64,000 bases of DNA from Rhynchonema sp. JSB1_4 (Eukaryota > Nematoda > Chromadorea > Monhysterida > Xyalidae), in contig JASAMV010007425.1 of assembly GCA_030248065.1 (NCBI GenBank), positions 1 through 64,000 on the forward strand, written 5' to 3'. The position numbers were made by a program, and so were the translations under genes. Below the pieces are notes generated by a model that was given only the letters and a program-made list of their open reading frames with translations, was not told the DNA's origin and searched no databases. Of the stretch, positions 53,945 through 64,000 are shown piece after piece; position 1 is the first letter of the stretch; every line of letters starts with the position of its first letter.

Positions 53945-55404
53945 CTTTTTATTTTATAAAATTAAATAAAAATTAAAATATTATTTATATTTTTATCTGA
54001 ATTTCCGATCGCTGGATTTCTGGGGCGAATGCAGGTTTGCACTATATAGCGTGAATAATTTTTACGCTGGTCAAATACATACAGTACAGTGCTCGAATGC
54101 CTGACCGACTCCATCACAAAATACTATAAGGAAAGATCTTATCACACCCTTTTCCGTGCTTTCGTCTGAGCCCGTGGTATTATGAACCAAAATGAGCGTA
54201 ACGCAGACAAGAATGAAGTGTTATAGAGAGTGCTGCTAATCATAGTGTTTGCGGATTTTATAGAGTTGGTGATCTTTCCAGAAACGCTATTTTGATTGGT
54301 ACATTATATTTTCTGAGTTTCCGAAGCATCATATATTGCTTTGTCAGCGCACTATTTGTGACCATATGCGGAACTGAGACAGGTTGGATAAATATTTACG
54401 ATTATGAACTTTAGTGCACAGAGGCACAATGGAACTAAAAACATACGAGACCCTTTGTCCGACGCCGGCTGTCACTCAAATGATTGATCACTCATGAAGC
54501 GACCAGAACAAAAACAAGGCAATAAAACCGTACGATGATAGAGGGTTATGATTGCGCGCGGGACAGGCAGGAAAACGTGGCCGTAAAAACAAAATGAACA
54601 ACATAAATAAAACTGCACCTGATGTTGATTCCAATGATTTCGTTCGTCTGAAGATACAGCGTGCCAAACGAGTCCCTCCAAACTGGTAAGGGAGAAATTC
54701 GGAATACTTTCGATTCCGAACTGGATTCTGCCAACTTTCAGTAATGTTTCGTTGGCTTAGGTGTGTTTGGAAAATAATTTTTTTGAAATCTCAAGTCCGA
54801 AACAGGTCCTCCCTAATAGGACCTAGGGGGACTTATTCGGCCTTCCCCCGGCAGTTTGTCGTCTCATTTTTTTGAAATAAAAGTTTTGGCAGATGAACAC
54901 CCCACGAACCTTACGTGGTGTTACCTCAGCGCATGCGCGTACTGGCTGTCTGGCTTCATGTCCAAAGCATTCGGCCGCAATATTACGCACTATTATTCGT
55001 TGACGGGCTAAACCCCGCCGCTGGACAAACTAAATTCGAACACTACGCAACCACACATGGACCTAAAGTTTCCTGGAGTTGAGTCAATCCTGGATTGTAC
55101 ATGGTCGTAAAACAGCTAATAATGCATGCCCCTACATGAAATATCAAAAAGCAAACGAAAAAGCAGACGAACACTATTGCGGACCCCGTAATAAGCATCA
55201 TAACTATAACTGTGCACACACAACGTTATGGCTATTGCGCTGGTTTCCGACGACAGGTGAATAATATGTGGCTCCAAATATTTCCACTTCGCTGATCACA
55301 AAGTACTGAACGAAAAAAACCATTGTTTGACTTTATGCACATACAGTTTGCCCTCTTTGTGGTCGGTTGGCCGGCGAAGCGAGCGCGCGCATGTTCGATT
55401 ACTA
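53945..55404. other. Intergenic, one possible minus-strand exon
   Basis: No confirmed gene. On the minus strand at about 54734-54620 a frame reads SESKVFRISPLPVWRDSFGT and ends at a plausible donor (AACATCAG|GTGCAG). It matches no family I know and no partner exon was found. The rest is AT-rich. Confidence 0.4.
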
Positions 55405-55632
55405 TGGGTGGAATTTTCGAAACGGTGTAAAGGTCAGTTGGGCGTAAAGGTCGGTGTAAAGTTCGGTCGAAAGCTAGGTCGGCGTAGCTCAGTGTAAACG
55501 TGAAACATTGCCTGTTATTAACGTGGAATGTTTCAAGTTTACACCGAGGTCTATCACACTGAGCTGTCGACCGAGCTTTCCACCGACCTTTACACCCAAC
55601 TGACCTTTACATCGTTTCGAAAATATCACCCT
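55405..55632. mobile_element. Fold-back MITE, GTGTAAAGGTCGG family
   Basis: GGGTGGAATTTTCGAAACGG, GTGTAAAGGTCAGTTGGGCG and AGTGTAAACGTGAAACATTG on the left pair with AATGTTTCAAGTTTACACCG, CGACCTTTACACCCAACTGA and CGTTTCGAAAATATCACCC. It directly abuts the next palindrome. Confidence 0.88.
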
Positions 55633-56392
55633 ATGTGTAGGCAAACTACGCCAACACGAGCCCGATTTCGCAGCTGGCAGAATAGTGAAACATTCTGACG
55701 TGGCTGTTGAGTTGGGAAATGACACGTTGAAGAATACAAAGTGGAGCATGATGATTTTCTCTTTCTATTCGTTTTGAATACACACCACCTTCGAAATCGG
55801 GCTCGTATTGGTGTAGTTTGCCTTGATATATGGAACATTCACCGTACCAAATTAATAATTGTCGGTCTTTCGATTATATGGAGTGTTTCAGTGTATTCAA
55901 TCAGGGTAACCATATAAAGGCAAACTACGTCAACACGAGCCCGATTTCGGAGTTGGTGCACTAGCAAAACGCAAAGAAAGAGAAATCCTCATGCACCACG
56001 TTGTATTCCAAAACGTGTAACGTTTCCCAAATCAGCAGCCACGTGTAAATGTTTCACTAATCTACCACCTCCGAAATCGGGCTCGTGTTGGCGTAGTTTG
56101 CCTTTATATGGTTACCCTGATTGAATACACTGAAACACTCCATATAATCGAAAGACCGACAATTATTAATTTGGTACGGTGAATGTTCCATATATCAAGG
56201 CAAACTACACCAATACGAGCCCGATTTCGAAGGTGGTGTGTATTCAAAACGAATAGAAAGAGAAAATCATCATGCTCCACTTTGTAGTCTTCAACGTGTA
56301 ACATTTCCCAAATCAGCAGCCACGTCAGAATGTTTCACTATTCTGCCAGCTACGAAATCGGGCTCGTGTTGGCGTAGTTTGCCTTTAGATGG
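55632..56392. repeat. Large palindrome built from three GCAAACTACGCCAACACGAG MITEs
   Basis: Symmetric about 56012 (x pairs with 112024-x). Three elements with termini AGGCAAACTACGCCAACACG plus AGCCCGATTTCG and their complement lie at about 55632-55826, 55917-56107 and 56198-56392. The first and third are arms of the palindrome, the middle one is its centre, and unique sequence (GAACATTCACCGTACCAAAT, GTCTTTCGATTATATGGAGT) is mirrored between them. Confidence 0.9.
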
Positions 56393-59333
56393 TGCACTGT
56401 ACGAACACAACAGAGGTTATCTGTGGTGAAACAGCGCTGTTCCAGAGTGTATACGGAAAACTTCTGACTGGAGTATTTTTATCCGGTAAACCAGACGCCC
56501 TCATGTTATCTGCTTGGGTATATTTGTTTGGGTGGTCAAAAATTTTGTGTTGGCCAGTTGCTAGTACGCACAAAAAGGAAGCAGGAAGTGCACTGAAACA
56601 GGGAAAATTAGCTCAGCTTCAAGCAGTGTGCTCTGGCTCTCTCCAAATAATTGTCTTTTGAGCATGGTGTCAGCAAAGGCAAAAAGTGGTTCATCCTTTT
56701 TAAAGCATGAGCACACAGTAAAAAAACCATGCATTCGTCGCCAGAAAAACCAAAATGAGGAAGTTAAGATATGGGCGCATGTGCCTTAGACCGCCTCTGT
56801 CGAAACGACAAAACAGACTGTGTGTGACTTGTTCATAATAAAGACGAGTGCTTCATCAAAAACCTCAAACCATAGATGTCCAATTCTCGGGTACACAGTG
56901 TCTCCAAGCATTATGTACTGTACGGTGTCATAAATTTCGGAGCCCGAAAATATTCACTGCACACTTAGTAATACAGTCAAGCGATCCCGAAAACCGGTTT
57001 TTTTCTCAATGACCACAAGGACAAGTCCCCGCACCCCGTCATGGTCAAATGACGAAACAAAGATCAAAATGCACAGAGACACTGATATGATGGTGAGTGA
57101 TTTTTTGTCATTGAACGAAAACCCAAGCGAGCGGTTATGATTTTTTGGTTCTTTTTCAGCTCAGGAACATTACAGAACCGGAACTGCAGACCAAACCCGT
57201 TCTGGACGTGCTATACTGGTCCTCTCAACACGCTGCATTGGCATGAGATCCATCTTTCGCATACGGAATATCCTCAAAATGGGTGTTATGACCTTGAAAC
57301 GACATTGATACACACGGCCTTGAAGACAAAGATCATTATGACATTGATTTCAGTCATTTATGAACAATATCAAAAACTCTGTGCGTGATAAAACAATGTT
57401 GCCTCATTATTTCAAATGAATAACAGCCATGCAATGTGCAGGGCTAAATATGTCGCTCGACACAAATGTAATTTGTGGAAACGTGTACTTATTGAGCGAA
57501 AACGCTAATGGCCCATTTTGAAAAATGTGGTGCTGGGTAAACATTTGGCATGGTTCAGTAGCCCACTCTCATTTCAGAAGGTTTAGCTCCAAAACAAATA
57601 AACACCTGTCGCGAAACATTTGTTACTAAATTTACTTTGGCAGCTTTATGTACACAAAATCAATATAAAAACAGAATACGCAGGATATTATTATTTTCGA
57701 CGATTCTTTAACAGAGTGCAACATACGGATAATTATGATAAAAATTACATTCCAGACACAAAAAACACAGAATGAAATATTACAAACTAGATAACAACGC
57801 AGAAAAAACAACGGTATTATATGAATCAAACAACAGTATAAAAAGAGTATAAAATTCGGCTCAATGCAGTGCACTGCTAGGAACTTGCGTGAAAGAGGAG
57901 AGAATACCATACACAAAAACCGTCTTCTAGTGCACTATAAAGCAATGATAGAATGGATATTGATTTACAAACGGATACAGATATAGCGCGGAAAAAGAAA
58001 AAAGCGCAAAATATGGATTCAACAGATAATGAAATAAATACTAAGTGAAGCAAAATTACTAAAATCTAGTGCGCCTACTTGACTACACTGTACTTTTGGG
58101 TTTACGAAACAAGAGGGGACAAGATTATTATTCGTTTGGTAGATGGAAACCACAAAAAACCACCAGAAGCGAACACCAAAAAATTGAACACAATGCCAAA
58201 TGACAAAAAATAAACAAAAAACAAAATTCAACTTTAATGTGGGTGTTCGTATACAGAGCTTGCTCAAAACCTGGATTCTCCGCGGAAATTTAGGTATACA
58301 AAATAAACAGACCGCTAACAAAATAACAGGGAAACATACTCAATCGTCTTTCCAGGTTAAACAGGTGTAATTTGTCAACACAAAAAGGTACACTTAGCCA
58401 GACACTTGACTTCAAAAGAAGCTCCGTCTAATCATGCGTTACAACGTTTTGCTTATTAGTGCATAAAAAACCCGACCGAACCATGCGAAAATCCATTTGC
58501 TAATAACATAACAGCGTATTGGATTTGGACTCGACTAAATCATAAATTAAACAACCGTTTTGTTACATTTATAGCAGAAGACGAGATCGAAATGTTACTT
58601 TGTTAGAATAGGTTTGACGAAAACATTCAATCTGAACAATGCAAAAACTCAGACCCAAGAAATATAAGCAAACAAACCAGTGTTTTTTCTGTTTCTCAAA
58701 GCGTAATATTACTTGCAAATTACCGGCATTAAAAACAAAGTCAAACATTGACAATATTTAAAAAAACACAAGCAAACAAATGATACACAAGAAATACCGA
58801 GAACAAGATATAAAGTCAAAAATGTTAAACAGCAAAAATAAAAACATACTCAGACGAACAAGATGGTGTGATAAAAAAATGATACAGTAACAAACAGATA
58901 CGCACAAAAAACGCGAATTTTTACAGTGCATGACCTAATAATGATAAAAACTGGTCACGAAATGCATAGCAACACAGACACACACTGAAACAAGCACAAC
59001 GAGGAAAAGGGTTGTTTTTTGCTGTTTGATGTTTCAGCACAGTAACATAAAAGGACCACAAGTTTGACCTCAGCCGAAACAACACAACAGTACAACGGAG
59101 AGGAAACATTTCACGAAAACCTTGTTATAAGTCCCAATCATCAATCAACACTCACCCACCACATGACAATCCAAGACACAAATACGCACCAGACTGAATT
59201 AACAACAAAAAACCCAAAAAAAACAAATTTCAATCAAGAGTCGGAGAGGAAACAAAAACAAAACAGACAATCATAGTTGTACGCACAGACAAAAAAATGA
59301 AAAGAAAAAAAGGGAAAATCATCATCATTATGA
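56393..59333. other. AT-rich stretch, probable 3' UTR or flank of the AT-hook gene
   Basis: No supported coding exon. From about 57600 to 59330 the plus strand is A-rich (T-rich on the coding strand) and has no sustained ORF on either strand, which fits a long 3' untranslated region of the minus-strand gene ending at 59334. A 90-codon plus ORF at 56389-56661 starts within the palindrome edge and is not recognised. Confidence 0.5.
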
Positions 59334-62300
59334 TCACTTCCTTCGCGATCGTGTGACGCGCGGCTCAAAGTTCGGGTCCACTGGTGCGGCCGGTTTCGGG
59401 GCTGATTTGCGACCACGACCTTTGGTTGGCGTGCCCGCTGCGGCTTTGGTTGGAGTGCTCTGATCGGACTGCAATCGATGAACAAATCAACAAGTAAATA
59501 AATGTGGAATAAACTTTGAATTGTGAATCATCATCACTAAGACCATGCGGGCTTTTTGGAGGCAAATTTGCCAGAGGCGTTCGCACCGACGAACCCTGGC
59601 GCCTCGGTCTGTCTGCGAAAGCAGGCCGAAACAGACTGCACTCAGTACATATGTGCTGCAAAGTGGCACGCAGAGAAAAATGTTTGCAGTTTTGACAAGT
59701 ATAGTTGCAATTTTTTTCGAAAAAATATATTGAGTAAAGAAACGTTTCTTCCGGAAAAAAATCGTTTTTTTTCGATAGATAAGGGATGCGAGAGCATTGT
59801 GTAGATATTTAATCTATTTTTATTTATTTTATTTTTATATCTAAAATAAAGTATAAAGATAGGTAACAGCTGTTGTATCGAGATGTCCTTGTTTTTGTAC
59901 GATTTACCTATGTTGCTTACAGGATTACACGACTCCGACATCGTCATTACTGCCCATACATCTCAGAGACGCGCACTAGTGCAGTCAATGAAACATTTTT
60001 TCCAACAACGGTCCCACCTTGATGTCATACAATAAAAATTCCGACAAACACAATTCTTTCTGACTCTTTTGCAAAATTCTAACTGATCTAATCTATCTAA
60101 ATACAGGACACACATAAACACACAGGCAGGAAGCCAAGCGAAGACCCCATCATAATACCCAAAACCTTTTTTCCATTTCACACCCTACCCTACACTTGCG
60201 TATTTTTTCCCAAAATGTATTTTTGGAAAAAACGCAAATACTTTTCCAGCACTTAGGCATATCTGTTGTCCAAAAACGCCTATTTTCGACAAAATGTTGT
60301 TGGAAAATGGTCTGAATCAGGGTAAAAAGGCACTGGAAGCGTTAAAAGTAGTCATTTTGCACTGCTTAGAACCGAACAATCGTTTCGATAACATTGTTTC
60401 GCGACCTAGGAAAAAAACCGATTTTTCCAAAAGTTACCGCTTGGAAAAATTTCCCGAAAAATAAGAAAAAATTCCGGCCAGCAGGTATACCCTCCTTCTT
60501 ACCGTATCAGCCTTATTCGGCGTTGTTTCGTCCCCTCGCTCGCCATCCGATTCGTGTGCAGCTGCTTTGGGAGTCGCCTTGGCCCGACCTCGTTTGCGAC
60601 CGCGACCAGATGCTGCAGAAGCGAATGCGGTCGCCATTTATTTTGTATTTATTGCATTTGTACGTTTTGATTCTTTTTGCAAGCATAGGTTTTATATCTG
60701 CTGGGGAACCGCCGAGACCGAGGACAGCAAACAACCAGCTAAGTTACGATGCGTCTGGAACATTTTCAAGCACTAAACTTTCGAGAGGTGGCGGCTCAGC
60801 CCTGGGGTGTGTCTCAGGCCATCCTTATTGCTCAGGCTCACACGCATTTAGGCCTGAGTCTGAAGACAATTCCAAACGTAATCCCCGGCCCGCCTCAATT
60901 GAGTTCAATTGTCAATTTGACACAGTTCAGAAAAGTAAACTAATCCGGTGAGTCACCACCGGTGTTTTTTTGGAACTGTCGGGTGTCGATTCTCAAAAAA
61001 CCCGACACCCGACATCTGGAGGCGCCAACACCCGACATCTCTCTAACCCTACTCACCGGGTGTGGCCTTCTTGGGCGTGGCCTTTTTCGGCGGCGGCGGT
61101 GTCATTTCATCCGGTTCACTGTGCTCACTCTCACTCTGCTGTTCCTCCTCCGCGCTGTCGCTCTCGTCGTATTTCGCTGACACCGACCATCTGAAAGTTT
61201 CAAAACGAAAATTATCGACCGTTTTATGTTGGTGCCATGCCACAAAGCAGCTCAATGTGTATGTAATTTCGCCTGGGGGGGAAGTCCGAAGAAAAGGCGA
61301 ATCTGGCAAACTGAGTTAGGAACTGGAGGCCAAATGTCTTCCCAGATCTCTAACACATGATTAAAACAATCTCACTTCATCGCCCGTGCTCTACGATCAC
61401 TTTTATCTATCTTATCCCCATAATTGGAAGAAACGAGAGAGAGAGAGCAAACGTACTTTTTCGATCCACCAGCCCTCCTGGCTTCGGCTGCCGAGCGTGC
61501 ACCCCTCGGTCGGCCACCCTTACCCCTGGGTGGACGTCCACTACTACCACGAGGGGGTCCGCGCGCTGATTTGGGTGCACTTGCATCCTTGTCACTGTCG
61601 TTACCTGCATGAGCGTGACGATCAGTTGATTTGGGTTGATTGCTAAAGTTGTGAACCATCATGCTTACTATTCCTATAATATTGTGTTATAGTGTTGCGC
61701 AAGCAGATGCCCAATCGAGTTCCCATGTTGTATTCTTCTGACACACCTATCTGAGTTTTGAGGTTGTTAATTGAGAACTGATCTGATCGTGCATCGTTTC
61801 TTTCGATCTTTCAATTTTTTTGAATTTCGAACGCAGAACATTTTTGACTTCAATTACATCCAAATGTTGAACAACCACCATATCGTCAGTCATTGGCATA
61901 GGAAAGAAGCAACACCCGCCAGTAGTTTGTAGGCTCACGCTAAGCTAAACACTGCTTTCCATTTCTATCGATAATTTTGTTCAATCGTTTCAGACTCTCA
62001 CAAAAGACCGTTGTAAAACATTCAGTAGTAATCGTCAAGTAGCGATTGTCTAAACTCTCATCTAAACAACCAAGCCATTCAATTTAGTCACACAGCACAT
62101 CTGCCAAGCAGCAAGCAACCCAAAAATTAGTGTAATGTGTGAGTGATTAGTCCCACCACAATCACCATAATCAGCATCATCATCACTTTCGTGCGCGCGT
62201 TTCGCTCGTTTCGGCGTCGGCTCAACATCGGGCGTGCCGGCCTTCTCGGCGTAGTTCACTTTGGCCGACGATGCTCTCGCTGAACGACGACGACCTACAT

Positions 62301-63834
62301 AAAAGTGTGAATTTTTTAAATTATTTTTCTTCTGTTGGACATTCTGGCAAGTCATTTCGTTTTTTTTCTGGCGGAATTTTTTGCAGAGGATAATGGATAT
62401 ACCCTAACGCGCGAAAGCTGTTTGGGTGGGGTCGAAAATCCCGAAAAAAAAATCCCGAAAAAAAATCCCGAAAAGCAAAAATCCCGAAAAATGAAATTGA
62501 GGAAAAATACAAAGTTTAAGGTGCATTAAGGGGTATTCATGTAGTTGGAGTCCATAATTTGGGCAATGGATCAGTTGGGGCTCAAGATATTGAAATTCTC
62601 GTTCGGTCATGTCTTCCTGGCTGGCAGCCTAAGCCTAAGCCTAACCCTAAACGAAGGCCTGGACGTTGTATTTTTGTGGATAGTTCCGTTACGTGGACAG
62701 GTCTTCCTGGCTGGCAGCCTAAGCCTAAGCCTAAGCCTGAAAGAAACCCTAGCATGTGTGTTTTTATTGATGTTTCCTTCGTATGAACAGGTCTTCCTGG
62801 CTGGCAGCCTAAGCCTAAGCCTAATCCTGAATGCAAGCCTGAGCACCAACTACATGAATGCCAACTTCTGACAAAAAAATTTGGTCCATTTCTACACCTT
62901 TTTATTTTTCGGGATTTTTTCGGGATTTTTGCTTTTCGGGATTTTTTTTTCGGGGTTTTTCGTTTCGGGATTTTTTTTTCGGGATTTTTTTTCGTGATTT
63001 TCGACGGCCACCAGCTGTTTGCTGCAGGTGTGCGGGATGACGTTAAATGTTTCGCAACTAGACTAATCAGAACAAGCTTCGCTGCCGCGCTGATTCAGCA
63101 CATTTGCCGCCGAGAAAATAGCACAAACCCAATGCATCACGAGAGCCGACGACAAAACTAGATTGCAACAGTACTTTTGAGGATAATTTCTTCAAGCACG
63201 GTGGGCGTCAAAAATCCCGAAAAGCAAAAATCCCGAAAAATAAAACGGTGTAGAAATGGACCAAATTATTTTGTCAGAAGTTGGCATTGATGTAGTTGGT
63301 GCTCAGGCTTGCATTCAGGGTTAGGCTTAGGCTGCCAGCCAGGAAGACATGACCGAACGAGAATTTCAATGTCTTGAGCCCCAACTGATCCAGTGCCCAA
63401 ATTATGGCTTCCAACTACAATACCCCTCTCTGCACATTAAACTTTGTATTTTTCCTGAATTTCATTTTTCGGGATTTTTGCTTTTCGGGATTTTCATTTT
63501 TCGGAATTTTCATTTTTCGGGATGTTTTTCCCGGATTTTCGACCCCACCCTCAAGCACATGCCTGATCTATAAAGTGCACGCAACTCACAGACACGTGAC
63601 CGCTCTCAGTTCACAAGAACGGGGGGGGGTGTTTCGGGGATCGGGCAACGCATCTACCGAAAAAATTTACCCAAACATTATCTTAACATGCCCATCCCAA
63701 CAACGCACCGACGGGTTCCCCACTATCATCCAACTGAACGGGCGTTGCCCTGGCCTTGCCCCGTGCCCTGCCCCGTCCGCGACCGGGCGTGCTTGCGGGG
63801 ACGGGTGAGGTGGTCGTCTCGCTCGGCGGCTCGT
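59334..63834 (-). CDS. Multi-AT-hook chromatin protein (3' part, 5' end outside window)
   Basis: Predicted nuclear protein that binds the minor groove of AT-rich DNA. Exons in order: 63834-63709, 62294-62157, 61604-61457, 61190-61057, 60612-60503, 59468-59334. All phases fit, giving over 260 residues. AT-hook cores are spread over four exons: TPGRGRGRARGK, GRPPRGKGGRPRGAR, SGRGRKRGRAK and KGRGRKSAPK. Between them are acidic, low-complexity segments (HESDDDADYGD, YDESDSAEEEQQSESEHSEP) and TPKK/TPTK repeats, with a probable nuclear signal TPKRAKRAH. The C-terminus ends VTRSRRK. Composition resembles HMGA or insect D1-type proteins; no HMG box, PHD or SET domain is visible in this part. The alternation of basic hook and acidic linker suggests a structural chromatin role. 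The N-terminal exon(s) lie beyond the window end. Strong bias to GC-rich codons compared with the flanking introns supports real coding. Confidence 0.85.
62424..63003. mobile_element. MITE with GGTGGGGTCGAAAATCCCG ends and internal TTAGGC tracts, copy 1
   Basis: GGGTGGGGTCGAAAATCCCG and CGTGATTTTCGACGGCCACC bound repeated AATCCCGAAAA / TTTTCGGGATT blocks. The centre (62611-62850) has three tandem units of about 85-90 bp, each with CTTCCTGGCTGGCAGCC followed by two to three AAGCCT (TTAGGC) repeats. It lies in the first visible intron of the AT-hook gene. Confidence 0.88.
62626..62830 (-). repeat. Interstitial nematode-type telomere repeats (TTAGGC)n
   Basis: CAGCCTAAGCCTAAGCCTAA occurs near 62626, 62713 and 62803, i.e. 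runs of TTAGGC on the minus strand. TTAGGC is the telomere unit of nematodes. Here it is captured inside a transposable element, so it is not evidence of a chromosome end. Confidence 0.75.
63204..63550. mobile_element. Same MITE, copy 2, inverted and shorter
   Basis: Reverse complement of copy 1 with only one telomere-like unit (GGGTTAGGCTTAGGCTGCCA). Bounded by GGTGGGCGTCAAAAATCCCG and CGGATTTTCGACCCCACCC. The two copies could pair in the AT-hook pre-mRNA, looping out about 200 bp. Confidence 0.88.
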
Positions 63835-64000
63835 CTGCATAAATGGGTGTCGGATTAAAATTGGATTTTTTTTGTAAACAGCAAATTCACTATTGGTGTT
63901 AAAAGAATGTCTCAAGCAGATTTGTTGTGCAGGAATGTCAAAAAAAAATCAAGTACTGCGTGCAAACTTTTCCACTCTTTTTCCACGAATGGTACAAACA

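Noticed and set aside
57137..57388. 83-aa plus-strand ORF
   Set aside because: Low complexity start, no homologous pattern, and located in an AT-rich spacer.
62626..62830. True telomere or chromosome end
   Set aside because: Only a few TTAGGC units, inside a transposon and inside a gene intron.

Overview
This is a stretch of a repeat-rich, intron-rich animal genome, most likely an invertebrate and tentatively a nematode. Genes are split into many short exons (58-290 bp) with GT-AG introns, often with TTTTCAG, TTCCAG or TTGCAG acceptors. The chemoreceptor-like GPCRs are short (about 320-335 aa). Tracts of the nematode telomere unit TTAGGC occur at 62.6-62.8 kb. An 8-mer close to the nematode piRNA promoter core (ATGTTTCA) is strongly over-represented. 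None of these proves the taxon, so the assignment is an inference.

Layout: a divergent SLC2/GLUT-type sugar transporter (+, 62-7241, 5' end outside the window) has an in-frame TAA in its sixth exon here. A small two-exon ORF (+, 8888-9131) follows, then a complete 8-exon 7TM receptor (-, 11078-9192). Next are two tandem, exon-for-exon paralogous genes (-, 17220-12778 and 25527-19363) for a two-membrane-span protein whose extracellular part is a NIT-like (nitrate/nitrite-sensor) helical domain, with no recognisable output domain. A 5'-truncated non-LTR retrotransposon (+, 27771-29390) sits inside a hAT-like element. After about 6 kb of repeats come two tandem rhodopsin-like GPCR paralogues (-, 40381-35606 and 46965-42625), a complete 494-aa PLD3/PLD4-like phospholipase D family gene (-, 53944-49016), and the 3' part of a multi-AT-hook chromatin protein gene (-, 63834-59334).

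I rebuilt the exon chains by hand. For the SLC2, GPCR, NIT, PLD and AT-hook genes the intron phases agree at the proposed junctions and the joined protein is continuous with family landmarks. Total coding lengths are divisible by three for the complete genes.

Most non-coding sequence is mobile-element debris. It includes several hAT-like MITEs (CAGGGTTG...CAACCCTG, five with intact or near-intact 8-bp target duplications), a short Helitron, many fold-back elements with long inverted arms, a 14-bp minisatellite of more than 700 bp, and a (CA)n tract of about 420 bp ending just before a splice acceptor. The genes are ordinary metazoan membrane or chromatin genes and show no operon-like cooperation. 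The most unusual gene-level feature is the duplicated NIT-domain membrane protein. The most unusual sequence-level feature is the dispersed ATGTTTCA motif.
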